In this document: positions 28,864-41,421 of the stretch, in pieces
How positions within the stretch are numbered: the first letter of the stretch is position 1
Layout: every line of letters begins with the position of its first letter
Source: Seriola aureovittata
Taxonomy: Eukaryota; Chordata; Actinopteri; Carangiformes; Carangidae
Length of the DNA: 64,000 bases
NCBI RefSeq assembly: GCF_021018895.1
Contig: NC_079382.1
Span: 23,001,001-23,065,000, forward strand
Reading direction: 5' to 3'
Translations under genes and position numbers: made by a program
Notes under the pieces: generated by a model
The model's database searches: none
What the model was told of the DNA's origin: nothing
What the model saw: only the letters and a program-made list of their open reading frames with translations

Positions 28864-29202
28864 CTATGCTGCCTTGCCTTCTTGTTGTCTTACCAACTTT
28901 CTCTCCCTCTTGACAAATTTGATTGCAACTCTCTTTGTTTTAGGCCCTCCTAAATTTGCCTGCCTCCGTAACTCTTCAATTCCTGCAGCTAAGCTTTTTA
29001 AAACCTGATTATGTCGCCACGTATACTTGCCTTGCGACAGACTAACCTTACAGCCTGACAGAATGTGCTTTAAAGTTGCAGTACCTGAACACAATGAACA
29101 TAGTGGGTCTCCATTTACCCAGAGTTTTAGGTTCTGGGGAGTTGGCAGTACATCATAAGTTGCCCCTATCAAAAATCTAATACTACTTTCCTCCATAGCC
29201 AT
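28864..29202 (-). pseudogene. LINE C-terminal zinc-binding segment
   Basis: The segment shows RFLIGATYDVLPTPQNLKLW, then PLCSLCSGTATLKHILSGC (C-x2-C-x8-H-x4-C) and YTWRHNQVL, the knuckle downstream of reverse transcriptase in restriction-like-endonuclease LINEs. A stop at 28864-28866 cuts the frame; about 20-30 residues usual for the family are missing before the endonuclease. Confidence 0.72.
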
Positions 29203-29216
29203 GTTACAACTGGACT

Positions 29217-29648
29217 GAATTCAGTTGAAAGGTTTACGTTTTGTAGATTATAATGAGAATATTTTAAATATAACTGGTTCTACTGGTTCTACTGGTTCTA
29301 CTGGACAGGGTTCTTGGCAAAAGGACTTAAAGAAGTGAAATCACATACACATATTATTATTACTCCCGTCTACAACCTGGATTCATCTGTAGCCTGCTTT
29401 TGAAAACAGTCAGAAAAAGTGTGGTGTGGTCCTTTAACTTGTGTTTGGTTGTGCAGTGACTGTAACGGCTGCTGGTTAACTGATCACATGAAGCAGCTCT
29501 GGTCAGATCAATAACAAATATTACCTCCACAGAACGGGGGGTGAGCAGGGGTACGTTCCAGTAAACGACCAGCAAACAACATATCTGCACCCACATCTGG
29601 TACTGGTTAGACATGAGCCTGACACGCTCACACGCGCACGAACACGCA

Positions 29649-29679
<31 letters not shown>

Positions 29680-30035
29680 CACACACACACACACACAGAT
29701 TACAGACACACTGATTCACTAATTACACCTGTTTTTGGGTGTAACTCATCCCAGATCTGGAGCCACAAACGGGACCATCAGCATTTTTTCAGGATGCTAC
29801 CTGGAAGTACTCGGCTGCTGTGAGAGTGAGCGGCCATGTTTGTTTTCAGTTTTAATGTGCGGTTTGGTTCTTTGATGAATAATATTCATCTTTTTTTGAT
29901 TTATTTGTGACTCAGGTTGTTTCATGGGCTCGAGCTTTCTTGATGCTCTTCCAGGAAACAGAAGGAAAACAGCGTTTGTCATCTCTTCCTGCTGAACTCT
30001 TGCTGCAGTTCCTCCGTCCACCAACAGGGGGCAGT
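29217..30035. other. Intergenic with (CA)n; CTCF-like site
   Basis: A (CA)n tract at about 29652-29697 and a CTCF-like CCAACAGGGGGCAGTGT at about 30020-30036. No gene seen. Confidence 0.5.
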
Positions 30036-31245
30036 GTGTCACTGTATCAGCTCTTCTTCTCCCTTTTCTTTTTTAAAACATAAGAAGCTCTCTATCTTTT
30101 TTTCTCAGTTAATCCTCATGAAGAGTTTCCACCCTCCGTCCTCTTACCTCCATCATCTCCTCGTCTTTTATTTTGAAATCACCTTCTCATTTTCTGGTCT
30201 CCATTTTTTACTGTCGTTCTTCGTCCATCCTTCCTCCCTCTTCTTCTCCTGTTTTTTTCTTCTCACCTCTTGTCCTCATTTCGTCATCTAACCTCATCCC
30301 GTTTCCTCTTCTCCTCACCTCCTGTCTTCTCTCATCACCTCCTCCGCTCGTCCTTCACTCGACTTCTCCTCCTCCTCTTTTCACTGTCTTTTTCTTTGTC
30401 TTCCAGCCTTTTGATTTTTTTCTGAGGTCGTCTTCTTCTATCCTCTCCTCCTTTGTCCCGTTAGACTCCTCCTCCCGTGGCGTTCTCCTCTTCTCATGTT
30501 GTTATTCAAATATTCAGACTTTCACTTGTTTTTGTCTCCATCCCACCATCTTCTCTCGTCTCTCTCTACTTCAGGTTTTCTCACTCGTCTTTATCTTTCC
30601 CTCTTCTCCTCTTTTGCCCTGATAAATAAAAACACAGAGGTTCATCAGTTTCTTTCCTTCTTGTTTCTTCCCTCTGGTTCTCCGTCCTTCAGACTTGAGG
30701 AGAGATTGATGAATGTTTCCATCGAGTTTCTTGTTTCACCTGATTTTCTTTTCCGAATCAAAACACAGTGTTTTTACAGTTAGACAATAAAAAGCTAAAT
30801 TTATATCTGAAGGTAATAAATAAATCACACAGCGTTAAATCAGTGAAACAATGAGACAGTATGAACACAGGTGGGAGACGGTGCTGGACATCCTCAGGAC
30901 CAGATGTGTCCTACAACAAACAGCTGTTCATTCGTCTCATTCTTTTGTTACTTGAAAGTAGGTGTTGGGAGATGGAGGGGTGCGTTTGATTCGTCTCCTC
31001 TATTCATCCACTCCGTCTTCTGTCTCGTACCTCCCGCCTGCTCCTCCTCTTATTTCTCCTTCCTCCTCATCTTTAATCCACTCTGCTTTTAGATGATGGT
31101 GTTGGGTTGTTTCTCCTTTCCTCTGCTCCCCTCGTTTCCATCTCCTCTCCTTTTTTTTTATATCAGAAGAATCTCACTTCTCCTTTTTCCTCCTCTTTGT
31201 TTCCGCCTCTCCTCTCGTCTCCTGACCTCCTCTCCTCTTTAAAGA
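30036..31245. repeat. Long pyrimidine-rich tract (T/C-biased plus strand)
   Basis: Roughly 600 bp (30040-30660), and again 30990-31240, are strongly TC-rich on the plus strand (TCCTCCTCT-like), without a fixed unit. Open frames here are compositional artefacts. Confidence 0.7.
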
Positions 31246-31299
31246 ATTAATTTTAGAAATGTTCCTGCTGGCATCTCCCTCAGAAAAAACAACACAAAT

Positions 31300-31902
<603 letters not shown>

Positions 31903-33258
31903 TTCCTGTTCGGCGGCGGTGAGCTGTGATGTCACCACTTCCCTCCCGCAGAGAGACAAACTGAAAATATTGCCCGACCTTCTCGTGCGTGGGAGAAAGT
32001 GGCTCGTGAAGCGGCGGCGGACACGTTGGCGCTCAGTCGGGGACAGACTCAACCGCTCTCAGGTCAGATTGACCCTTTGTCAAGTCTCGCCTCTCCTCCG
32101 CTCTCCTTGGTTACGGTTGCTAAGTGGGACAAACAATAGCCTCGGGGAGCGTTTCCATTGAGAACACCTGTTGATTTAATTGACTCGTGTTTCTGTGTAG
32201 CCTCGTTCAGCCAGTGCTTTTTAGAAAATGTGGTTTTAGTGTCTGGGCAGCCTTGAGAGGCCGCTGACTGACGACTGTATTAATGTTCAGCAACAAGTGG
32301 AAAAGCAGGAATCACTTCCCTCCCGTGTCTGTTAAAGTCAGGCCTGTCCTCCGCTGATCAACCACAGGAATCCGACTGACCCCGTGTTCAGGTTTAAAAG
32401 TGTGTGAGCAGAGAGATGCTGCGTCACGTCCAGACAACAGCGTCACAGAGCTGCGACGAGGTCTCACTCACTCACAATCTACACGCCACTTTCCATTTCC
32501 TGACACGTTTAAAGTCTTTAGCACGTCTTTAAATCTCAGTCCTCTCAGTTCTGCTGCTGCTGTGAGTCTCACCGGGTTCGGACAGACACAGAAACACAGC
32601 TTCACTCGTCCACAGGAGACGGTTAGAGACGTTTGTAAAAAGATCGATCTCTGGATTTTATGAATCGATATCAGATTATTCAAATGACGATCGATTAGAA
32701 GCAGAGAATCAGTTTGTTCAACCCAGCCCTCGTTCAGATTTCTGGAAGATGTTTCTATATTTCTCCAACATTAGCCTCTTTACTTTCCCTCATATCGTGT
32801 TGCAGGTCGACCAGGAGCTTCACAACTTCGCCTTCCACTGAGGCCTTTTCGAGTGACGGTTGCACAGCCGGCACGTCCTTCGATTGCATCTCTATACGCT
32901 AGCACTCGCGGTGTTTGCTAGCTTGACATTAGCTCCATCGGTGTTAGCGCTCTGGTTTGCCGCTCTAGTTTCCATAATTCACAAATCAGCAGGTGTTTTT
33001 ACTGAGTATCAGAACTTACATATCACTCCCCCAAGACAACTCAAGTTTAACTAGCGAATGTGGGGAAATCAGGTGGGTTTACCGGGACGCTTCCCACCAG
33101 GCGTCCATCTTGGTCGGTGATCCAAGAGAATGTAAAGCTTCTCCACGTCGGTGACACACTGTACGAGCTGCTTCTGAGACGGAGGGAGAACACGCTGCTT
33201 TATCTTTAGAGTTAATTACAGCTGGGAACAGCACTGCAGCTAAATGTGGTATTCCCTT
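31903..33258. other. Intergenic, moderately CpG-rich start
   Basis: At 31920-32065 the sequence is CpG-rich with AG and GT borders and could be a 5' exon, but no peptide is recognisable. Otherwise nothing supported. Confidence 0.4.

Positions 33259-33313
<55 letters not shown>
33259..33313. repeat. (CA)n microsatellite
   Basis: A pure CA run of about 27 units. Confidence 0.97.
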
Positions 33314-33315
<2 letters not shown>

Positions 33316-34620
33316 CGCGGGGTGTCCCACCACAGGCTGTTTGCTACTAACCATTAAGGCATGTAAACAAGCCGATTTGGGTGACACACACAACCAGAAA
33401 TGAGAGCTTTCCCAGGGTGCACTCCTGCACTCACAGACCTGTCTCCGGGACGCCGGCCTGCGGCTCCGATGGCGTGAGTTTACAAAACAACTCAGCAAGA
33501 TGCTTCACGTAATGACTGCCTGCCACAGTCGCTGAGTGAGATGAGCAACGTGAGCGCAGATATTTTTATCGTGGTGGGGATCACGGCAGGAAGCTGAACG
33601 TGTTCTGATGCTCGTCTGAGGGATTTCAAGTCCTGGTGAAATTAAACTACATGTTTTATATTCTGACTGATTTCTCTCTCTCTGTCTATGAGGACAGTTC
33701 GTTCATGTCCTGCTGTTTAATCTGTTTTATTCTGCTTAACTCGTTTTATTTTACTCTTTCAATCTTCTGTATGTTTCTATTTATTTTGTCTTGATGACTT
33801 TTATGTTTGAAAACACTTTGTCGTCCACAGAGAAACTTGTTGTTTTCAGGTGTAAAGAATAAAATATCCTGCATTCGTCTCAGTAAATTAAAATATGTTC
33901 AGTCAGTTCAGTTCTGGTTTCCCTCTGTGTCTTTTACTTATTGAGCCAAATCAGGTTGAAGCATGAAGAAGAAAAGAGATTAAAAAAATTCAGAGCTTTG
34001 ATAAAAACAAGGAGTGTGATGAGATCTGAGCTCGTACCTGTTCACGCTGACGAGTTGATCCTCGTCTGCTGAGCTGCAGGTTCCTCATAAATAAACATAT
34101 TGTTGAAAAAAACAGTCTGTGTACGCAGAGCAACATTTGATTAACATCTATTTAATAAAAATATGACCAGATCTGGAGCTAATCTCAAAAATCCAGATGA
34201 ATCCACTGACATTACTCTGGTGTCACATTCAGGGCATAATTTAAAAAGGTCTTAGCAAGAAAAGATGAATGTCGTAAAGAAGACAATGATTCTCGTCTTT
34301 ACACAGAGATAATCTGACTCAGTTTGGTAAATATTGAACTCACTGCAGAAAATAAAGTTATCACACTTCAAACAGAAACTCCTTCTACTTTCATCTATAT
34401 CATTTATCTTTCCTCTCTGCATTAGATCCTCTGTTGTTTCTGTTGCTCTGATGGAAACAAAACAGCTGAAACACACTTGAAATAAATATATACACTGTGT
34501 TGAGTGGGATATGACTGTATTTATGCGAGAGTGACTGTGGACATGTGACACTAACTGTCAGACAACAGCCTGCTGAATGAGAGAGCACTGCTAGCATCAG
34601 TTAGCATGCTGGTTAACGAA
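33314..34620. other. Intergenic, nothing recognised
   Basis: AT-rich sequence. The text at 33720-33860 (AAACACTTTGTCG) resembles the 3' part of fish SINE/L2 elements, but too weakly to call. Confidence 0.4.
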
Positions 34621-35238
34621 GGTGACCAGATTTCTGAAATGAAAACTGGGGACATTTCCTGTTCGGCGGTCAATATATCATTCAAATATCCAATGTTTTT
34701 ACCTATGAAATAAAAAAGGGGGACAGTCTCGGTTTCATCAACTCCCTACCTTTGAAGCAGACGTGAAGTCCGATTATCTATCTATTCCTTTAGTTCCAAA
34801 GATCAAATGAATTGAAAGCATTTGTCATAAAAGTATTCCAGGTTGTGGATATTATCACTAGAAGTCCTTTGCACAGTCAGGCAAATTCTTCTTCTTCACC
34901 TCTTCAAACATGAAAATATTTTTTTCCAAGTTCCACCTGGGGGGGTTAGGGTATGTTTGTTTCTTTAGTTTATGGCCTGGTGATGAGCTCCTAAATAATG
35001 GGTGAGCCAGCTAACCTTACTCTGCCTAGAGACAACATCTAAAAAAAAAGAAAGAAGAATAATTAGATTGGATAATTCTATTGTGATGGTTTTAGCAGCT
35101 TTAGCTAGCAGCTAGCCCCCATGTGTTGGCCAAAACAAATTCAACGCTAGACGTCTGTTTTTAATCCACAGTTAAAAACGGGGACAGCTGCAGCCGGGGA
35201 CAGGGACTGTCCCCTGAAAACAGGGACGTCTGGTCACC
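34621..35238. mobile_element. MITE with GGTGACCAGA termini (hAT-like)
   Basis: The left end GGTGACCAGA (34621-34630) and the right end TCTGGTCACC (35229-35238) are perfect inverted repeats. GGGGACA motifs follow inside both ends (GGGGACATTT; GGGGACAGGGACTGTCCCC), a type common in vertebrate hAT-related MITEs. GTTAAC stands near both borders and may be a degraded target duplication. No transposase is present. The superfamily is inferred from terminal style only. Confidence 0.7.
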
Positions 35239-36197
35239 CTATAGTTAACTAATGAGCTGGTGAGCATCAGGGCTAACAAACCACTGTTCATGCTAAAGAT
35301 GTCAGTGCAGCTTTAATCATTGAGCAGTGAATGTGACTTTGTGAGCAGCATCGTAACTGTCTCGGTCACACAGTAAATGTGGAGCAGTGTTGTGCATGAA
35401 CCAAACACTGAACATGATGATGGAAGTTTACATGTTCAAACACTCACCTAGCATCATTAGCAGCACCATGCTAGCACTGGGTAGCTCCTCCTCTGCTCTC
35501 AAACAGCCTCAGTTCTTCATGTCATGGATCCAAACGTTCCTCGGAGGTTCTGCTTCATGCTGACATCATGACTGCATCACTTCCTCTCTGTAGATTCTCC
35601 TTGTATGACTGAAGAGCAGGTGAGGTCTAAACAAAGAGCCACAGGTTAGCACAGGTGGCTGCCAATCAGTGATCAAGCAGCAGCTGTGGACAGGAAGCAC
35701 CAAAGTAAAACAGGATGTATCACTCCTCCCTGTAAAGATGGCACCTTTTGTTAAGAAAAGTGCTATATAAATAAAGTTATTATTCTTATGGATACGAAAA
35801 ACTTAAAACACCAGAAAAGTGTAAAATATGCAGTTTAAATATGATTTTTGACTTGTGTGATTTGAGTCTAACTGACCTCTGTTGACCCCTCTTTTCTAAC
35901 AAGGCAGCTTCCTGATTTGACGGCTGATTCTGATGTCATGAGGGTCGTTATATCCTGTTCTGCTCCTGAATCGTCTCTTTTTGTCAGAAATATGTTGTTG
36001 GATTTGAACAGAGCGGATCAGTGAGGTGTGACTTACACCTGTACGACGGCCTGCGAAGGTGTTAATCAGCTGTTTATCTCCTGAAGCCGGAACAGTAAAT
36101 GTTCAGCTACAATCTGCACACTCTGCTAATGTTATGCACATGCATACAAACAACAGACAACAGCAGACACACCTACAGATACAGACACAAAGGCAGC

Positions 36198-36240
<43 letters not shown>

Positions 36241-37494
36241 ATGAGTCTCAGGGGAGATTTCCATATGCTCGCAGCGCTGAACCGTGAAAACGACACACTC
36301 ACACTCACACCTTACAAACGAGTGATGAAAGTGATTCCTCCAAACGCTAATCACGACCAAAATAACTCACTTGATCATCGTCTATCAAAGGCCACGGGAC
36401 TCACCGACACACGGACAGACTGACAGAATAAATGTAAGATGACACCAACCTAGTTGTGTCAAAAAGAAAAAAAAAACCACACACACGTACACACACACAA
36501 AGGTAGACAGGTAGACATATGTGGGACATGGCTAATGACAGGGAGTACATTAAAATTAGAAATAGGAGTGAGACACAAAGAGGCTGAAAGCAGAATAAAG
36601 ACATGAGAGTCATGTGTGGTGAAGATTATTAACTGACCTTGTTCAAAGAGGATTTTAAAATAAATACATGTATGAATTACTACTGACACCACTGTTACTG
36701 CAGCTGCTGCCACGATGCTAATGCCATTAGCGCTGCTGTACTGTGAGTAGAAGTTAATTATGGGTGTTTTCTGCAGTTTATCTGGATCCTCTTGTTCCGA
36801 CTGAAGTGACAGAACTTAATTCTTTTATTGTGAAAGTTTATTGTTTTCTTTTGAAAGGAAGAACTTATACATAGAGTATATATGAGGAATAATCCTGTAG
36901 CCTCGGGGCCTGAGGGAGGAGAGGACGACTGACAGATGAGACAGCAGAGGCTCAAGACACAGTCCGAACAAACTTCGTGTCACATAGAAAAGTGTCTCCA
37001 TTGTTTAAATTATTTTATCCTGTTTTTACCTCAAATTTCTGGCACTAAAGTCCCTGATCTTCACTGCTGCATCCCTGCAGGTGCTGGTCTGGGGTCTGGG
37101 GTCTGGGGTGGAGGGGGGACTGAGTATCCCCCTCTGATTCACCAGCTGCTTCTTTTTAATCTGCTGCTGATAAATTCTCCTGCAGGTTCATCATGTTTCA
37201 CAGATTTACCTCCACGATCCCTCACCGGCTTCCCACCTGCCGGCACTGCCACAGCAGGGTGGATAACCTTTGCCACATCACACACAGTCATTGGATCCAT
37301 GCTTAATATGAGTGTTTGTCTTTTTATTTGTGTATTTTATATTTGCATTTGTCTATTGTTACTGGCTTTTTGTTTGATGTTACCTGGGATGTAAATGAGC
37401 ATTTTTGCAACAATCTGTCGTGTTTACATCGTGTATTTCATACCGATGCTCATAAACACGTGTTGTCTCTATCAAATAAGCAAATAAATATAAC
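35239..37494. other. Intergenic; SINE/L2-like tail and (CA)n
   Basis: GTGCTATATAAATAAAGTTATTATT at about 35760-35784 is the typical 3' tail of fish L2/SINE elements. A (CA)n lies at 36199-36238. No supported gene. Confidence 0.5.
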
Positions 37495-37795
37495 TACAGT
37501 CCCCTCCTCGTGGTCGTATCCCTCCGCCACGCAGACTAGTTCCAGGTCACATCCCTGTTTATCCAGAGTCAGATACAATACTAACCGTCTGAGTGAAGTC
37601 TTGAGTAATGGATAAAAAGTGTTTTGTGAGGTCACTGTGATCTTGACCTTTGACCTTTGACCACCAAAATCTAATCAGTTCATCATTAAGTCCGAGTGAA
37701 CGTTTGAGCCAAGATCCTTCAAGGCCTTACTGAGATACTGTATCCACGAGAAACAAAATGGCTGCCGCTGTGCCTGGCGCGGAGGAATACATACG
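37495..37795 (+). repeat. Interspersed repeat with AGGTCA-type direct repeats, copy 1
   Basis: It shares long near-identical blocks with 42.9-43.3 and 49.97-50.39 kb: CCTCGTGGTCGTATCCCTCC, then TTGACCTTTGACCTTTGACC (about 37643-37662), then AAAATGGC followed by GCGGAGGAATA. A very common fish repeat of unknown class; each copy carries perfect DR1-type nuclear-receptor half-sites. Confidence 0.75.
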
Positions 37796-38738
37796 CACGT
37801 AGTGATTTACGTTGTTTTAAAAATGAAATTCTGATTTTCAAACTGAACGCAGGTCGTGAATGAAGTCGCACAGACAAACACATTAATGTATTCATATTTA
37901 TTTGAAAACAACAATCCATTTTTTTCCACTTCTACTGCGATTCCTTGTTGCAACTGGGGTCATACATGATATTTGTATTAATTCCACGGAACACCATCAC
38001 AAAGTTACCCTTTTATATGCACGTTTACCTTTTTTTTGTCCTTTTTTTTTGTATTGTTGTCATTTCTATACAATGACTTGTGCTTTGATATTTTTGAAAG
38101 AGAGAAAGATTTTTTTAAAGACATCATTGTAGTCATGATAAGTGTACATAACAGAGGGAGGATCGAAATAGAAAAAAGTCGTAAGAAGAGGATATACTGG
38201 TCGAGTACACACCGATACAGAGTACAGAGATACACACTCACATTGCAGCCTGCCCGACTCCGCCCACAACTGTCAACAAGAGAAAAAAGAGTTGTGTCGC
38301 TGAAATCACCACAACCCCCGCTGCTCCCTTCTTTTCCTGATTTTAGGATTTTTAAGTACGCTGTTGTTGCCTTGCAACAAATACACTCCCTGCTGGTGAG
38401 CAGAGTTTTGGCTAAATATTGCTTAGCTACAAAAGGGATGTGAAGGAGGAAGAGGAGGAGGTGGAGGAGGAGGGGGGATCAAAAACGCTGTGCAGAAAGC
38501 CTCAATGTCACAACTGTTAAATGCATTATTATTATTATTATCAATATTATTATTTCAGACAGTTTTAAGGTTCAGAGCGCCGAGCAGTTTCCACCCAAAC
38601 ACTTCCACTTCAATCAGAGTCTGCTGCAGAAAACGGATCAGAGCGCCGGGACTTTCAGAGAAGAAATATAAGGTGCATGTGTTCGAACGTGTCCCCGGAA
38701 ATGAAGCCAATAAATAAAGAGTTTCAGTGGCCAAAGAA

Positions 38739-38775
<37 letters not shown>

Positions 38776-38929
38776 CGGGGGAGGGGGGGTTGACTGGATA
38801 TTTACACAGACTGGAATGTTTTCCTCATTTAGAGATCAGATGAATAAAAGTCGTCTGACTGAACGTGGAGCTAACGTTAATTTGTGAATGCTGTTGGAGG
38901 CTGGCGTTTGCAGGGGAGGAGGGGGAGTG

Positions 38930-38983
<54 letters not shown>

Positions 38984-39215
38984 GGGGGGGGGTTAAATCA
39001 ACAATAGAGCAGAATGCCATGGTGCAAGAAGGCATGTTCATTCACTTAATGCTGAGAGCAAGTCTGTAAAAGAAATAATAAAATAATACCACGAAAATAA
39101 GAAGTAAAAAAAGAAAAAGAAAAGAGAATCACAACCAGGAACAAAGAGCAGCAGAGAAAATGTACAAGCAAACGACCAAAACCTTAATGTGAATGTCATT
39201 CTAAATGTTAAGTGC

Positions 39216-39216
<1 letters not shown>

Positions 39217-39278
<62 letters not shown>

Positions 39279-39279
39279 C
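39217..39279. repeat. (GATA)n microsatellite
   Basis: About 15 GATA units, within the presumed hivep2 3' UTR. Confidence 0.97.
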
Positions 39280-40141
39280 AGGTCGATAGAGTCTATATAC
39301 TGTATGTATTCATATGCTGGGTAAATATTCTGGTAAATCTTACTTCTATGTGTATATACCTCCAAGTAGAGGGCGCTCACTTAGACGTATATAAATAGGT
39401 CTAACATATAAAGCCATAGTACAGTGTACATATCCTCGCCCTAATGTAAGCCATAGCAAAAAACCCATGCTTTACATAGAAAAAGGCATCCACGACATTT
39501 AAGAAAAAATGTACAATTTATGAAACATGGTAACAATAATAAATAGTATTATAGAATCGCTGCTGTACACAAAAAAGCCATTTTTTTAAATTTCACTCAT
39601 ATAAAAATATGTTTTAGTGCAACCGTACGTAATAGTAATATCCATAACTTCACATCGCTTGTAGAGACTTTTTAAGGTGTCCAAAAAAAGAAAACACAGG
39701 AGGTGGGGGGGGGGGGAGGGGGGAGAAAGGGGGAGAGAGAGAGAGAAGGAGGGTGGGTTTGCATTTATTACAAAGCTGATACGCAAAAACGTGATAGTAT
39801 TGTATTTACATTTACCTTCCTGCTTCGTTTGCTTATAAGAAAATAAGCAAAAAAACAAACAAAAGAAAGAGTAAAGAAAAGGCACAGACGCAGCTGTCCG
39901 ACGCTCCTGTTCACGTACCGCTTCGCCACACGCCTCGTGTGTCGGCGGGAGTTTCCGTACATGTGTCACTGTTTGCAAATCCCCCCCCCCCTTTAAAAAG
40001 TCTTTAAATAAGAACGTCTGTGAGAGGAGGAGAGCAGCCCCCCCCCTCCCCACCGGGGAGAACAGCCCTGTGTACAGCACGCTGCACAGGTCCATTGAGT
40101 TTTAGTCTGTTTTTGACAAGAGCTTTTTCTTTGTTTGTAAA

Positions 40142-40144
40142 TGT

Positions 40145-40175
<31 letters not shown>

Positions 40176-40525
40176 AGAGAGAGAGGGAGAGAGAGAGGGA
40201 GAGAGAGTGAGAGAGAGAGTGAGAGGGAGAGAGTGAGAGGGAGAGAGAGAGGGAGAGAGAGAGAGGGAGGGAGGGAGGGAGAGAGAGAGGAGAGAGAGAG
40301 GGAGAGAGAGAGAGAGTGAGAGGGAGAGAGAGAGAGTGAGAGGGAGAGAGAGAGGGAGAGAGAGAGAGTGAGAGGGAGAGAGGAGAGGGAGAGAGAGAGA
40401 GGAGAGAGAGAGAGAGGGAGGGAGGGAGAGAGAGAGGGAGAGAGAGAGGAGAGAGAGAGAGTGAGAGGGAGAGAGAGAGAGTGAGAGGGAGGGAGAGACA
40501 GAGAGAGAGAGGGAGAGAGAGAGAT
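40142..40525. repeat. (GAGAGGGA)-type polypurine tract
   Basis: About 384 bp of nearly pure purine on the plus strand (GAGAGA, GAGGGA, rare GTGAGA units). In hivep2 mRNA it would read as a long C/U-rich tract starting about 150 nt after the stop codon. Confidence 0.95.
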
Positions 40526-40674
40526 TGTGTGTGTGTCAACTGATGTTGATACTGTTAGAAGAAATGTGTGTAAAGTGTGCAAAAGTCATGTTTCTCTCTC
40601 TGTTGCACTTCATCCCTTCCTATTATCCAAGAACAAAACCTTCCTCCTCCTCCTCCTCCTCCTCCTCCTCTTCT

Positions 40675-41421
40675 CTACGACACGTCTCTGCTCCTCTTTG
40701 TGCTTTCCACCTCCCTGTCTCTCTCCAGCTTCGGAGGTTTGGACGCCGGCGGAGGCTGGAGGGCGTCGGATCCGGGGCTGGGAGGAGGGTGAGGAGAGGA
40801 GGAGGAAGAGGAGGGGGAGGAAGGGATGGAGGGGTGGGGGTGGGGCCTGAGCTCCAGGCCGCTAAAGTGCTGAATCCCAGGAGGAGAGGGCGAGGGGTGA
40901 GGAGACGGTGGAGACATGGAGATGGATGGAGAGCGGTGCGGTGGTTGTTGTTGGGAGTCGGGGGACAGAACAGAGGGGGAGGAAGAGGAGGAAACTCTGC
41001 CTCCCTCTTTCCCTTCATCCCCTCTTCCTCCCGCTCCTCCTCCTCCTCTCCTCTCTGCAGGATCCTCGGAGTCGATGCAGAGCGAGGCGATGGCCTTGGT
41101 GCAGGTCTGGATCCCCTCCTCCTGCTCCTGCACCCGCCTCACTCCTCCCCCTCCTTCCCTCTCCTGCGAGGAGGGATGAGGCGATGATGACTCCCTCACC
41201 CACTCCCCCCCTCCTCCTCGTCCTCCCCTCTCGATGAAGGAGGTGAAGTGTGGGGAGGCGGCCTCGCTGGTGGTGGAGTCCTCCGACGTGCTCTTCTGCA
41301 GCGGCAGGCGGGAGGCGGCTGGCTCCGCCCCCTGCTGGGCCAGAGGGGTGGTGACTGACGAGGGGACGGAGTGAACCATCTGGATCCCCCCGATGGGAAT
41401 CATGGGATACGGCGAACGCAC
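40675..41421 (-). CDS. hivep2: hivep2 last coding exon
   Basis: 248 codons to [34 protein letters not shown], and [20 protein letters not shown], all shared with HIVEP2. The rest is unusually low in complexity (poly-Ser, poly-Gly, Pro-His-Pro), with strong CT/GA bias in the DNA. Confidence 0.93.
   Translation of the reverse strand: MRSPYPMIPIGGIQMVHSVPSSVTTPLAQQGAEPAASRLPLQKSTSEDSTTSEAASPHFTSFIERGGRGGGGEWVRESSSPHPSSQEREGGGGVRRVQEQEEGIQTCTKAIASLCIDSEDPAERRGGGGAGGRGDEGKEGGRVSSSSSPSVLSPDSQQQPPHRSPSISMSPPSPHPSPSPPGIQHFSGLELRPHPHPSIPSSPSSSSSSPHPPPSPGSDALQPPPASKPPKLERDREVESTKRSRDVS

Larger units (their letters stand above)
27835..29216 (-). mobile_element. 5'-truncated LINE with restriction-like endonuclease
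   Basis: Read on the minus strand, the C-terminal end of a non-LTR retrotransposon polyprotein runs from about 29216 to 28430. A probable 3' UTR follows to about 27835, where the text contains CACCTGATGACCCC, recalled from the 3' ends of such elements. No reverse transcriptase is present, so the copy is truncated at its 5' end. The restriction-like endonuclease places it in the R2/R4/NeSL/Hero-type group rather than among APE-type LINEs. The 3' boundary is uncertain. Confidence 0.7.
37880..40674 (-). other. hivep2: Probable hivep2 3' UTR
   Basis: This is unique sequence between the hivep2 stop codon and a minus-strand AATAAA (plus-strand TTTATT near 37889-37897). It contains TG tracts (38740-38774, 38934-38979), a (GATA)n (39217-39279) and a 380-nt purine/pyrimidine tract (40142-40525). 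The end is inferred from the signal only; earlier minus-strand AATAAA-like sites exist. Confidence 0.45.

Noticed and set aside
30034..30783. Ser/Phe/Leu-rich frames at 30.0-30.8 kb
   Set aside because: They are explained by the TC-rich composition of the plus strand.
31903..32065. CpG-rich segment with an AG start and GT end as the first exon of a gene
   Set aside because: No recognisable peptide or downstream exon; noted only as possible.
40004..40582. 192-codon Ser-Leu-Pro frame on the minus strand
   Set aside because: It is the translation of the polypurine/polypyrimidine tract in the presumed hivep2 3' UTR.
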